DNA of 64,000 nucleotides from Molossus alvarezi. Its lineage: Eukaryota > Chordata > Mammalia > Chiroptera > Molossidae. Shown piece after piece: positions 22,374 through 34,700 of this stretch. The position numbers and the translations under genes are program-made. A model generated the notes under the pieces. That model did no database searches, was not told the origin of the DNA, and saw only the letters and a list, made by a program, of their open reading frames with translations. The stretch covers positions 163,112,290-163,176,289 of the forward strand of contig CM073885.1 in the NCBI GenBank assembly GCA_037176705.1, in the 5' to 3' direction. How positions within the stretch are numbered: position 1 is the stretch's first letter; every line of letters begins with the position of its first letter.

Positions 22374-25300
22374 ACATTTATTATTATTTTGTATTAGTCT
22401 CAAGTGTGCAGCATAATGGTTAGAAAAGAATATACTTCACAAAGTGTTTTCTGCAACATTTTCAGTACCGACCTGGCACCATACATAGTTCTTACAGTAT
22501 TGCTGATCCTAATTTCTATGGTTCACTCTATATCCCCATAACTGTTTTGTAACTGCTAATCTGTACTCTCAATCCCATTACCTTTTCACTCAGCCCCCCA
22601 ACACCCTTTCCCTCTGACCACCATCAAAATATTCTCTTTATCTATGAGTCTGCTTCTGTTTTGTTTGTTCATTTATATTGTTGTTTAGATTCCACAAATA
22701 AGTGAAATCATATGGTATTTGTATTTCTTTGACTGACTTATTTTACTTAGTGTAATACCCTCTATGTCCATCCATGCTGTCACAAATGGTAAGATGCCAT
22801 TCATCTTTATGGCTGAGTAATATTCCACCACTTTTCAATCTACTCAACTATTGATGCACACTTGAGCTGCCTCCATAGTGTGGGCATTGTATATCATACT
22901 GCAGTGAAAATAGGAGTACATGTATTCTTTTGAATTAGTGATTTCAGTTTCTTGGGGTATATACCCAGAAGCGGAATCACTGAGTCATAAAGCAGTTCCA
23001 TTTTTTATTTCTAAAAGAAAATCCATACTGTTTCCACAGTGGCTGCACCATTCTACATTCCCACCAAAAGTACATGAGGGTTCCATTTTCTCCACATGCT
23101 TGCCAACACTTGTTGATTTATTGATGATAGCCATCCTGACTGATGTGTGTGAAGGGATGTCTCATTGTGATTTTTATTTACATCTGTCTGATTATTAGTG
23201 ATATTAAGCATATTTTCATATGTGTTTCAGCCATCTGTTTGTTGTCTTTGGAGAAATACCTGTTCAGGTCCTCTGTTTATTTCTTTATTGGATTGTTTGT
23301 TTTTTGGGTGTTGAGTTGTACACGTTTTTATAAAATTTGAATATTAAACCCATTATCAGATACATAACTGTCAAATACGTTTTCCCATCAGTCAATTGTC
23401 TTTCCATTGCATTGATGTTTTCCTTTGCTGTGCTAAAACTTTCCAGTTTGACATAGTCTTGTTTGTTTATTTTTTTGTTTCACTTGCTCAAGGTGATCTA
23501 TGAGGAGAAAAACTTACTAAGAGAAATGTTGTAGATTTTACTGCATTTGTTTTATTCTAGGAGTTTATTGTTAAATCTTACATTTAAGTTAATACTTCAT
23601 TTTGAATTTATTCTTGTATATGGTGTAAGAAGGTGGTGTAGTTTCATTTTTTTGTATGTGTCTGTCCAATTTACAGAACACTATTTTAATACACTTCCTT
23701 TTATCTACTGAATGATTATTTTTCCTATTTAAAATATTAATTGGCCACATTAGGTGTGGGTTTATTTCTGGGCTTTCTATTGTGTTCCATTGATCTATAT
23801 GTTTATTTTTATGCTAGTACCATGCTCTTTTGATTACTATAGCCTTGTACTATAGTATGATATCAAGTAGCATGATACTTCCAAACTTGTTCTTTTCTCT
23901 CTCAATTGCTGTGAGTATTCAAGATCTTTGTGACTGCATATAAAATACTGGATTATTTGTTCTACTGGTGTACAATATGCCATTAAATCTTGACATAGGA
24001 ATCTTATGGAATGTATAGGTTGCTTTGGGTAGTATGGACACTTTCAAGATGTTATTTTGTCCTATCCATGAGCCCAGTGCATATTTTTATTTATTTGTAT
24101 CTTTTTTAAATTCTCTCTTGGGTGTCTTACAATATTCCAAGTACAAGTCTTTTACCTCCTTGGTTAAATTTCTTCCTAGGTGCTTTTATATAATTTGATA
24201 TGGGATTGTTTTATAGTTTCCCTTTCTGATAGTTCACTATTGGCATATAAAAATGCAACCGGTTTCTGGATATTAATTTTGTATCTTGCTACTTTACTGA
24301 ATTCATTGGTCAGTTCCATTAAGTATTTTGGTGAATCTTTAGGATCCTCTATGCACAGTATCACGCCATCTGCAAATAATGAGAGTTTTACTTCTAGCTT
24401 CCAATTTGGTTGCCTTTCATTTTGTCTTATTGTCCGATTGCTGGGCCTAGGACTTCCAGTAATGTTTTGAATAAGAGGGATGAAAGTGGACAGCCCTATG
24501 TTGTTACTGATCTTAAGAAAAACTCTTTCAGTTTTGCTTGATTGTGCTTGATTGATTATAATGTTGCCTGTGTCATATATTGCCCTTTACTATGTTGTTC
24601 TAGGTTTCATCTATTCTTACTTCGCTGAGACATTTTATCATAAATGTGGGTTATAGATTTTGTCAGAATGCTTTCTGCATCTATTAATATAACCATATGG
24701 TTTTTATCTTTCATTTTGTTTAAGTAGTGTAGCATGTTCATTGACTTGTGGATATTATTCTAACTTTCTACCCCAGGAACAAATTTCACTTGATCATGGT
24801 GTATGATCTTTTTAATATATTGTTCAATCCTATTTGCTAATGTTTTGTCTTGGATTTCTACATCTGTGCTTATCAGGGACATTGTCCTATAATTTTCTTT
24901 CTTTGACATGTCTTTCTCTGCTTTTGGAATTGGTATAATGATGGCCTCTGAAAATAAGCTTCATCCTCTTGAATTTTGTGGAATAGTATGAAACAGAATG
25001 GTGTCAGTGCTTTGAATATTTGGTAAAATTTACTTGTGATGACATGTCCAGGACTTTTGTTTGTTGAAAGTTTTATTTTATTTTATTTTTTATAGCTTTG
25101 ATTTCAATGGCTGTATCAGTTTGTACAGATTTTCTGTTTCTTTTTGATTCAGTTTTGAAAGATTTATGTTTCTAGAATTTATCCATTTCTTCTAGATTGT
25201 CTAATGTGTTAGAATGTAGTTGTTCATAATATTTTTTTATTAAGCTTTGTATTTCTATGAGTCACTTGTCTCTACAACTCTTTTATTTCTGCTTTTAATT

Positions 25301-25948
25301 TATTTGAGATATTTGTCTTGATGAGTCTGATTTAAGGTTTTTTAATATTATTTTTTTAAAGATCCAGATCTTATTTAGCATGATTTTATTCTGTTTATTT
25401 CCACCCTGGTCTCACTTAGTTTTGTCCTTCTACTCACTTTGGGCATTGTTTGTGGTTCTTTTTCTCATTCCTTTAGGAATAAGGATAGATTGTTTATTTG
25501 AGATTTTTTTGTTTCTTGAGTTAAGCTTCCGATGCCAAGAATTGTTCTCTTAGTACTACTTTTGGTGTGCTTCATTGATTTTGGGTTGTTGTGCTTTCAT
25601 TTTCACTTGGCTCAAGGTGGGTCTCATGAGGACAGCATATATATAAGTCTTGTCTTTGTCTTCAGTCAGCTACCTTGTGATTTTTTATCAGAGCATTTAA
25701 GCCATTTACATTTAAGTCATTATTGATAGGTATGTATTTAATGCCATTTTATTCTTTATCACTGTATTTTGCCTCTCCTTTCATCTTCTTAAAAAAAATC
25801 CTTTATATTTCTTGTAATTCTGGTTTGGATATTAATGTATTTCTTTAGCTTTACCTTGTCTAGAAAGCTATTTCTTTTCAGTTTTAAATAATAGTCTGGT
25901 TGGTAGAGTAGGCTTGGTTGTAGTAGATTTGTGCTTTCCATTATTTTG

Positions 25949-25949
<1 letters not shown>

Positions 25950-26043
<94 letters not shown>
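25950..26043. repeat. (TC)n-(TA)n compound microsatellite
   Basis: About 42 bp of TC followed by about 50 bp of TA, abutting the tail of the SINE at 26044. Confidence 0.95.
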
Positions 26044-26045
<2 letters not shown>

Positions 26046-26265
26046 AATCTACACCAAGGATATTTTTCCATTTATCTTCAGATAGAGTCGTAGGGAGAGA
26101 GAAAGAGTGGTGACAGAGAGACATACTGATTGGTTGCCTCCCACATGTCTCCGACCAGGACCAGTGTCTGAACCACAACCGAGCTACAAGCCCTTGATCG
26201 GAATCAACCTGCAACTCTTCAGTCTGTGGATCAATACTCTCACTGCTGAGCCAAACTGGCCAAGG
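26044..26265 (-). mobile_element. Ves-type SINE, antisense, inside L1
   Basis: The minus-strand head tgccttggccagtttggctc ends at 26265. It interrupts L1 text. Confidence 0.85.
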
Positions 26266-27640
26266 CATGAATAATTTTTGCCTATCCTGTCTGGTCTGAA
26301 ATGTCCCTGTTGAGAAATTAGTTGTCTTCTGGAAGCTCTTATGTAGGCAACTGTTATTTTTTTGCTGCTTTAAAGATTCCCTTTTGTCTTTAGTCTTTGC
26401 TGGTTTAATTACAGTATTTCTCGGTGTGGGCCTTTTTGGATTTATGTTGTTTAGGACTCTCTGCCCTTCCTAGACTTCTTGGTCTTTTCCTTCACAAGGG
26501 TAAAAAAAATTTCAGCCATTATTTCTTCAAATAAATTCTTATTCATTTGTGCTCTCTCTTTTTCTTTTGGTATTCCAATGATGCTGATATTATTACACTT
26601 CATATTGTCACATGTGTCACTTAGACCATCCTCATTTTTTACAATTTTGTTTTCTTTTTGCTGCTTTGATTGTTTTCCGCTACCTTGATTCCAAGTCACT
26701 GTTTTGATCATCTACTGCATCTAACCTAACTCTTTATTCTGTCAAGTGTAGTCTTCATTTCAGATCTTGTATTTTTTCTTTCTGACAGTTTGTTTTTTAT
26801 GATTTCCATAATCTTGTTATGCTGTTGATGTTCTCATCAAGTTCCTTGAGCATCCTTGCAACCATTGCTTTGAACTCTGTATCTGTTAGATTGTTTGCCT
26901 TCATTTTATTTAATTCTTTGTCTGGAGATTTCTTCTGTTCTTTCAATTGAGGCATGTTTATTTGTCTCCCCATTTTGGCTGCCTCTCTGTGTGTGTTTCT
27001 GTGTGTTAGGTCAATTGGCTATGTCTCCCAATCATGGTAGGGTGACCTCGTAGGAGTCCTGTGGGACCCAGTGGCACAGTGTCTGATCATGTGAACTTGT
27101 GCTCCAGGATGGTTCTTGTGTGGGTTATTTAAGCCTTTCTGTTTGGGTTTAGTCTTGATTGCCATTGGTTCATCTGTGCGTGGGGTTGACCCTGAGACTG
27201 GTTGACTGTGGAGATTGACCTTGACCACAATGTGGGATCTGCTGTGCAGGAGCTTTCCACAAAAGCAGACTTCACCTCAGCAGGGTCTGGTGCTCCTTGA
27301 GAACTTCCTGTGGATGTGCTGGATCCTGCTGTGATGTTGTCTAACCCTTGGCACTTGGTGTGTTCCATCTGAGGTCTTTTGGGAGAGACTTGGTAGAGGA
27401 AAATGTGAGGCACTGCCTTTGACTAGCCCTGGGAAGTCGGCTGGGAGTGACAAAGCAAGCCTCAGTTTGTGGCTGTCCATGCTTTAATTGATAAGCATGC
27501 GAGGGACCAAGCTGCTCATCAATGCCTTTGTTTACCAGCATTGAGCTAGGTGCTGGTCAGCAAAAGGTTCACGGCACTTTGAGATCTGTCTTCACCTGCT
27601 TCTTTTTGTAGGATGCCTATTGGGCTCTGGTGGCACTGAG

Positions 27641-28404
27641 TTGCATGAAGTAGGTTCTCAGTGTATCATGAAGTAGGGATGAGTTGTGATCACCAGACAG
27701 ATACATATTCAAAGTCAATGCTAGTGTTGTCTCAGGCCAGTTCTGTCATGGTGACAGTTTCTCACCCCAGTAATATTAAGGTGAACAGAAACTTTCACTG
27801 TGGTCTTTTACATTAGCCTCATGCAGTGGGGGAAGGGAGAGGGTTCCCCTTTCCATCCAACTTGGCATACTTATTTATTTATTGGAAATAAATCATTGCC
27901 TCAGGAGTTTTCCCTCAGAGATAATAGTGGTGGCTCTCAGTGGATCTATTTGCTTCCATGGTGATGTGCCCACTCCTTTTGTCGGCATATCTCTACTTCA
28001 ATAAGCCCTTTTCTATTATGATAAAAATGTCTGCGAATTCTTCAGAACTGAGAAGCAGCACATCATTCCTTTAATCTGAGCCTTGCAGTGGGGCCTCACG
28101 ATTGAGTGGGGAGCATGATCTGCAGCTGCACTGATGGGACTCTGACAAATGAGCCCCAGTCAGTAGCACGAGTGAACGGGAGATGTGACCTCCTCACTGT
28201 GGTCCCCAACGCAAAGGGCTGGGATGCAGAAAAAAACACAAATAGCTCTACCATGTTTGCTTCTTTAGTACAGCTGGGTAGCTTTTATTTGTTTCAAAAC
28301 AAAACTTAGAGCCATCCTAGTAGCTTACTTAGAATGATAATTTGAAGATTGCCAAGCTGACTAAAATTGTCCTGTGCTGGTTTTGTCTTCTCCTTCTTCC
28401 CCAG
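27641..28404. other. CCNYL1-like: Intron G-H, distal part
   Basis: From about 27740 it aligns with 58755-59480 of copy 2. No exon before the ccccag acceptor at 28404. Confidence 0.5.
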
Positions 28405-28567
28405 GAATGCATTGGAAAGGCAATATATATATCTACTCCAGTTTAATCTTAGTGTCTCTGCCAGTGTCTATGCCAAATACTATTTTGACCTTCGGACCTT
28501 AGCAGGTGACCACGGACTGCCTATTGTATTTGCTCCTCTTCGAAAAGAAAGAGCACGGAAGCTGGAG
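28405..28567 (+). CDS. CCNYL1-like: Cyclin-Y-like protein, exon H
   Basis: One base completes Leu194, then 54 codons (residues 195-248): NALERQYIYLLQFNLSVSAS, VYAKYYFDLRTLAGDHGLPI and VFAPLRKERARKLE. LLQFN-(N/S)V-(P/S)(A/S)SVYAKYYFDLR-LA and APL-KERA--LE are diagnostic, and the VFAPL text is closer to CCNYL1 than to CCNY. The exon closes the cyclin fold. The acceptor is tcttccccag and the donor gtgagg. This exon is only about 5 % different from copy 2, far less than exons C, F and G. Confidence 0.92.
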
Positions 28568-28879
28568 GTGAGGCTGTGGGATCACAAAGTGGGCTTCTCT
28601 GCCAGACACCGAAACCATATCTGTGGCTCAGTCATGTTATGCAGTGATTAGGGAAATGAAAAGCTCTTTAAACTAACACATTGAAGAAGGCTTATTAACT
28701 CTCTCCATTGTATTTTTGGTATCTTTACGGTTTATATAAGAACTCCCATTATATTTTTTAAAAGGATGTCTTCATTGACCATGATATAGAATATTTTAAA
28801 TCAAATTTAATCTTTGATTTTTAAAAATTCTGTTCTTGTTCTAATTATCCCTGAATAATTTCTTACATTTATATCATTC

Positions 28880-29080
28880 ATGGCCTGGTCAGTGTGGCTC
28901 AGTGGATTGAGCATAGTGCCATGGACTGAGAGATCCTGGTTTGATTCCCTGGTCAGGGTACATGCCTGGATTTCAGGCTTGACCCCCAGCAGGGGGTGTG
29001 CAGGAACCAGCCGAAGGAAATTCTCACATCATTGTTTCTATCTCCCTTTCTCTCTCTGAATTAATAAAAATGTGTTTTTT
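28880..29080 (+). mobile_element. Ves-related SINE (second subfamily), private to copy 1
   Basis: It begins with tggcctggtcagtgtggctc and ends aattaataaaaatg. Copy 2 near 59925 lacks it. Confidence 0.85.
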
Positions 29081-29956
29081 AAAAAAGTTACATCACTGAT
29101 CATATCTACAAACATTAGCTACTTACCACTCTTAACTGAGTTTGCAAATTTATGTCTTTTCTGTATATATCAGAGTTAAGTCCCATGAGTTTCTTAGAGG
29201 AAGCTAACCTGAGAGACCCATACTTAGTTTGTATAGTTTGTATTTCATAAACTCAGTATAGAAAGTACATGGGTTTTTAATGAAAAATGTAGGTACATGG
29301 GAAAATGTAGTATTTGTGGGTATGACTTTTGGTGAGTATACAACAAAATTATTCACAACTGAAATGGTCCCTGTTAAAATGGACTTTTTCTGTGGTACTT
29401 TGATGGTACTTTAGAATAAGACGTGTTTCTACCTTAATTCATGTGCAAGTGAAATAGGACCTCATGGTGGGTGCTTCAGTCATTAGACCTTTCCTACCTT
29501 TCAATGAAGTACAGTGCATGCCTGCCTCCTTAAAAATGTGTTTAGTGTATGTCATAACTAAGAAGATTAGATAGAATTTCAATAGCTGAGTAAACACTCA
29601 TTCTGCCCAAGTGTCTGTTTAGTATATTTAAGGAGCCAAGTGTACAGAAAACAGAGGGTGTTGTTGTTAGGGGCCTGTTGCCTTTGACACTGTTGACGAA
29701 ACCCAAACTTCAAAAATTTCTGAGTTCCCCTTTGCTCTGGCAATCTGATCATAGTTTCTGAAAGACTTACCTTAGTCAATCAGCATAAAGTAGAATCCCA
29801 AGGACCTAGCAGTGTAGACCACAGCTCTCCCAAGGGGCAGTACCTATAATGTATATCCAGAGGTGGGGGCAGGGCTTCTCAGTGATGCTGTCTGTGTTAA
29901 GGCTGGAAGTCTCTCATTTCTAACATAAACATGCTCTATTTGATTTCTTCTCCTAG
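29081..29956. other. CCNYL1-like: Intron H-I, distal part
   Basis: Aligns with 59930-60786. No repeat or exon recognised. Confidence 0.5.
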
Positions 29957-30067
29957 GCCATTTCCAGATATTGTGAAAACCCAAACCTGTGCAGGGTGGC
30001 CATAAAAAAATTTAGCAGCTGTGGTAATTTTACTGATCCACAGATTGCCAATGCCATCTTATCTTAA
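29957..30067 (+). CDS. CCNYL1-like: Cyclin-Y-like protein, terminal exon I with stop
   Basis: Thirty-six codons and TAA (30065-30067), residues 249-284: AISRYCENPNLCRVAIKKFS then SCGNFTDPQIANAILS. AISR-CE---LCR-A ... AILS is the CCNYL1 C-terminus. In the family this tail has an Arg-Arg/Lys-Arg-Ser-x-Ser-Ala-Asp-Asn site tied to 14-3-3 binding. Here it reads KKFSSCGN, so the basic residues are Lys and the Ala-Asp is lost, which makes retention of that site doubtful. The acceptor is cttctcctag. Confidence 0.9.
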   Translation, partial: AISRYCENPNLCRVAIKKFSSCGNFTDPQIANAILS

Positions 30068-30769
30068 AGGAGAAATGAGGGGTTGTGCCGTGAGGAGCCC
30101 TCATCCATGACTGGAGAATTATCACCGCTCCTGCTCAAAACCCAGCTAAGTTATATCCTTTTAAGGGAGAAATGAGGGGTACTAGCATGATTAGCTTTTC
30201 ATGTACAAACACAAGGACTGTTGAAATATAAAAAATTTTTTGTAGCAAGTTTAGTATTTCCTCTTTAAAAAGAAGTGAAAGTTTTTAAACATCATAAGAA
30301 ATTTTTGACGTAAGCTTGATTCATAAGTCTTAGTATTTTTTCATTTCCTTTTGATTATTTTAATTACTATAGTATATTAAGATATTACATCTGTTTATTT
30401 TTGCTTCATTTTCAGAGTAAAGAAAATGTATCTCTACCACTTTTTAAAAAGTTTTAGTAACTTTCTATGTGACATTCTCTTTTGCACTTTAGTACTCTCA
30501 TTTAGAAAGTTTAAGTTACCTATGTCTTTATACTATAGTTTCAGATGCTTTAATGTTTACTTTGATATTGGGAAGAAAGTGAGTTTCTTTTGACATTAGA
30601 AAATTCCTTAAATACTTTTTGTTGCTTCCTAGAGCAAAATGGGCACTTTTTTTTTTTTATTATGCATTTTCTATCTTCCTGAACATTTGAACATTGATAT
30701 TGTATATAAATTATTTTAAAGTAAATTTAATTATGAGTTTTAATTTTTTTTCAGAGTTTAAAGATTTAT

Positions 30770-30972
30770 CTCTTTTTAAAAGTTGATGTTTGAGAAAAAG
30801 AAACGAAGAGGGGGAGAGAATGAGAGAAACATCTATTGGTTGCCGTCTATCTCCCGTATGATCCCTGAGACCAAACGTGCAACCTGGGTATGTGCCCTGA
30901 CTGGGAACAGAACCCATGGCACTTCTGTGCATGGGAGATGCTCCCAGTAATGGAGCCTCCTGGACAGGGCTA
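30770..30972 (-). mobile_element. Old SINE, antisense, shared by both copies
   Basis: The minus-strand head agccctgtccaggaggctcc ends at 30972. The same insertion is at 61830-62038, so it predates the duplication. It is a diverged subfamily. Confidence 0.75.
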
Positions 30973-31771
30973 GGATTTCTTTTTAAAATAAATTAAATAA
31001 TGACTATTCTTATCATATATTCTCTGAAAAACCTTTGAAAATTCTTACGTAGTAGGCCTAAGAACTTCCAGAATAACCTGGTAAAATGGAGGTTTCTGGT
31101 GGTGCAGAAGCTGGATAAAAAGAGTTGCTGTTCTGTTTTTCTTTTCAGGAACTACCTTGCCAGCAGGTGGCTTTTGGTAATTGGTAGATCCAAGTTCTTA
31201 TATTATAAGTGACTTATTGTACCTACAATGTATTCCATTAACTCTCATCACTGGAAATTGTTTTTAAAGAAATAAGACAACTAGCCCTCAGAAAAATGCT
31301 AAGTAAACATTGCCTTTGACGTAAAGATTTTCTTTGATTTTTAAAAACTAATAATTGTATGGATAATGGACATAATCTAAATAAGTTACTGAAAGCTTCT
31401 CAACAGTGCTATGAATAAACAAAAAAACAAAGCTGTCCATGAACCCATGTGGTTTCAGAGTGTCTGCTTTGTATTCATCTGTGTTTAATCATTAAGCAGT
31501 AAACTTAAGGTTTTATATTACATGGGGGAAGATTAGGTATAAAGATTTTACCTGGGCCTATGGATTGAAAGATGATTAAAAAGTGCAGGACATACTATAA
31601 CGATGTGAAACACTATGGTTGCCAATCATTTCTCATATTTTATAAACTATCCCTGCATCAGTGATTTGAAAAGAAGTGTTTATTATTTAATCACCCTTCT
31701 ATACTCTCAGTATTAGGTCCACTTAGTTATAATTATGATAACTATGATGTTAAGATATAAATTTATACTAT

Positions 31772-31789
31772 AATAAAGTTGAAAATAAA
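31772..31789 (+). terminator. Candidate polyadenylation signals (two AATAAA)
   Basis: AATAAA occurs at 31772-31777 and 31784-31789, 1.7 kb after the stop codon. Another is at 31414-31419. Copy 2 keeps only the second of the pair. Which one is used cannot be told from sequence. Confidence 0.3.
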
Positions 31790-34700
31790 TGAAGGACTAT
31801 AAGGGAGAAGGAAAGAAAGAAATTCTTTATTTCTTGGGCGTTTACCACCCACGCTGTGTACCTGGTGTCATTTATTTGCCCTGTCGTGCTGAAAAGTGTG
31901 TTTCATGTACAGCTGCCTTGGCTGCAGAAGAGCCTAGCTTTGAGCAATTTCTTGCATCAATTCAGTTAGTAACATTGGAACATTTAAAATACTTCCCTTG
32001 TAAACACATTGCCATTTTCAGTCTGTTCATACTGAGGAAAGGTACTTTGATTTGTGTGCCTAAGCACTCATTTGTGTTCCAATTTAAAAAATAATTTGTA
32101 AATGTGTACTTAGGTTATTTAGATTTCTCAATTAATTATCACAATACACTTTTGATAACATTAAAATTTTTTACATTATTACAATAAAAAATATTAGCTT
32201 AATATTTCTCTATCCTTTGTGAGTATGAAGGTTTCTAGTAGAATACATATTTGAATTACTAATTAAGATTTGTCAAAGTATGCTTTCTATAAATTTTTTT
32301 AAAAGGGCCATATTTTTATTGCAGTATGTAAACCTTTTATTACAAAATAAATGGTAAGGATAGCTACAGTGATAGAAGTACAGGTGATTTTTTGAGTTGA
32401 AATATTAACTTCTTTTATTTCTTTTATTTATTTAATTAATTAATTAACTTTTGTTATAGATGTTTCTCCTTTCCCCCCCCACTGATTCCCCCTGTGACAC
32501 CATTTCTGCCCTGTCCCCAGATTTGTTGTCCATGCCTGCTGTTCATGCACACAGCATATACGTTCTCTGGTTTGTCTCTCCCCCACCACCCTCTTTTCTG
32601 GGGATTGTCAGTCTGTACCCCACTTTCACATTTCTGGGACTACTCCATTTCTCAAACTGTAATGTTCATTATATTCCACAAATAAGTGAGGACATATGAT
32701 ATTTGTCTTTCTCTTTCTGGTTTGTTTCACTTAGGATAATACTTTCCAGGTCCCTCCATGTTGTCTCAAAGAATAAGAGATCTTTCTTTCTTACAGCTGC
32801 ATAGAACTACATTGTGTATATGTACCACAGCTTTTTATCCATTTGTATACTGATGGACATTTGGGATGTTTCCAGATCTTAGCTATTGTAAATAGTGCTG
32901 CTATGAAGATGGGGGTACCTATATTCTTTCTGATTGGTGTTTCAGGCTACTTGGAGTATATTCCTAGAAGTGGGATCACTGGATCAAATGGAAGTTCAAT
33001 TTTTAATTTTTTGAGGTAACACCATATTGTTTTCCATAGTGGCTGCACCAGTCTGCATTCCCACCAGCAGTGTACTAGAGTCTCCTTTTCTCCACACCCT
33101 TGCCAACACTTGTTGTTTCATACTTGGTTGATGGTGGCCATTCTGACATGTGTGAAGTGATACCTCATTGTTTTAGTTTGCATCTCTGTGATGATTAGTG
33201 ATGTTGAGCATTTCTTTATATGTCTCTTAGCCATTTGTATGTTCTGTTTAGAGAGGTGTCTACATAGTTCCTCTGCCCATTTTTTAATTATGCTTTTTGT
33301 CTTCCTTTTGTTGGGTTGTATGAGCACTCTATGTATATTGGAAATTAACCCCTTATTTGAAATATCATTGGCAATTATGCTCTCCCAAATAGTGGGTTGC
33401 CTTTCCATTTTGATGATTATATCTTTCGCTGTGCAGATGCTTTTCAGTTTGATGTAGTCCCATGTGTTCATTTTTTACTTTGTTTCTCTTACCTTAGGTG
33501 ACGTATCAGTGAAAATTCTGCTGCGTATGATGTCTGAAATTTTGTTGCCTACAGTTTCTTCTAGGATTTTTATGGATTTTTGAGTCACATTTAAGTCTTT
33601 CATCCATTTTGAGTTTATTCTTGTGTAGGGTGTAAGTTGATGGTCTAGTTTCATTTTTCTGCATGTAGCTGTCCAACACCATTTATTAAAGAGGCTGTCC
33701 CTACTCCACTGTAAGCTCTTGCCACCTTTGTAAATATTAATTGAGCATATTGCCTTTGGTCCATTTTTGGGTTCTCTGTTGTGTTTCAGTGGTCTATATA
33801 CCTGTTCTTGTGCCAGTACCAGGTTATTTTGATTACAGTGGCTTTGTAGTATAACCTAAAATCTGCTAATGTGATTCCTCCAACTTTGTCCTTCTTTTTC
33901 AAGATCACTGTGGCTATTTGAGGTCTTTTCTGGTTTCATATAAACTTTTGAAGTATTTGTTTTAGTTCTGTAAAGTATGTTGTTGGTATTTTGATGGGGA
34001 TTGCATTGAATCTATAGATAGCTTTGGGGAGTACAGACATTTTAAAGATGTTGATTCTTCCAGTCCATGAACAAGGTGTGTGCTTCCACTTTTTTACATC
34101 TTCCTCTATTACTTTTTTCACTGACCTGTAGTTTTTTGCAAATAGGTCCTTTATTTCTTTGGTTAAGTTTATTCCTAGGTATCTTAATTTTTTTTGCTGT
34201 GATGGTAAATGGGATTGTTTTCTTAGTTTCTCTTTCTGTGAGTTCATCATTGGCCTATAGAATGCCATTGATTTCTTGATGTTAATTTTGTAACCTGCTA
34301 CTTTGCCAAATTTATTTATTAAGTCTAGTAAATTTTTGATGGGGTCTTTGGGGTTATCTACGTACAGTATCATGTCAGTTTCATTCTCTCCTTTTTAATT
34401 TGGATCCCTTTTATTTTTTACTTCCTGTCTGATTACCATAGCTAAGACTTTCAGTACTATGTTAAATAAGAGGGGTGAAAGTGGGCATCCTTGTCTTGTT
34501 TTTGTTCTTAAAGGAAATGCTTTTAATTTTTGCCATTGAGTATGATGTTCCTGTAGGTCTTTCACATATGGCCTTTATTATGTCAAGATATGATCCCTCT
34601 ATTCTCAGATTGCTGAGCATCGTTATCAGAAATGGGTGCTGAATTTTGTCTAATGCTTTTCAGCATCTATTGATATGATCATATAATTTTTATCTTTTAT

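Larger units (their letters stand above)
22380..27640 (-). mobile_element. Nearly full-length L1, antisense, degenerate
   Basis: The 3' part near 22700-23200 carries reversed ORF2-end text. Minus-strand frames include an ORF2 reverse-transcriptase piece at 24176-24364 (ILCIEDPKDSPKYL, VARYKINIQK) and an ORF1 piece at 26451-26711 (NISIIGIPKEKERAQ, LFEEIMAEIF). Length is about 5.2 kb, broken by stops and by a microsatellite and SINE at 25950-26265. Copy 2 retains only a part (56881-57740), so insertion predates the duplication. Confidence 0.8.
10819..32100 (+). repeat. Tandem duplication, copy 1 (portion alignable to copy 2)
   Basis: This segment aligns in the same order and orientation with 42618-64000, covering exons C to I, their introns and the 3' flank. 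The offset between matching exons varies from 30.8 to 33.4 kb because each copy has its own insertions. Difference is about 10-11 % in the introns I compared near exon F, but about 3 % in patches near exon H. Confidence 0.93.
30068..32404 (+). other. CCNYL1-like: Probable 3' UTR and 3' flank of copy 1
   Basis: No further exon. It contains several AATAAA motifs (see 31772-31789) and an old SINE. The flank aligns with 60898-64000, except that the region matching about 62360-63180 (including a SINE and a MIR) is missing here. Confidence 0.45.

Noticed and set aside
25789..26268. 159-codon minus-strand frame with long Arg-Glu and Tyr-Ile runs
   Set aside because: It translates a SINE and the (TC)n-(TA)n microsatellite.
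28367..28651. 94-codon frame starting in the intron and running through exon H
   Set aside because: Only 28405-28567 is coding. The flanking codons are intron on both sides of valid splice sites.
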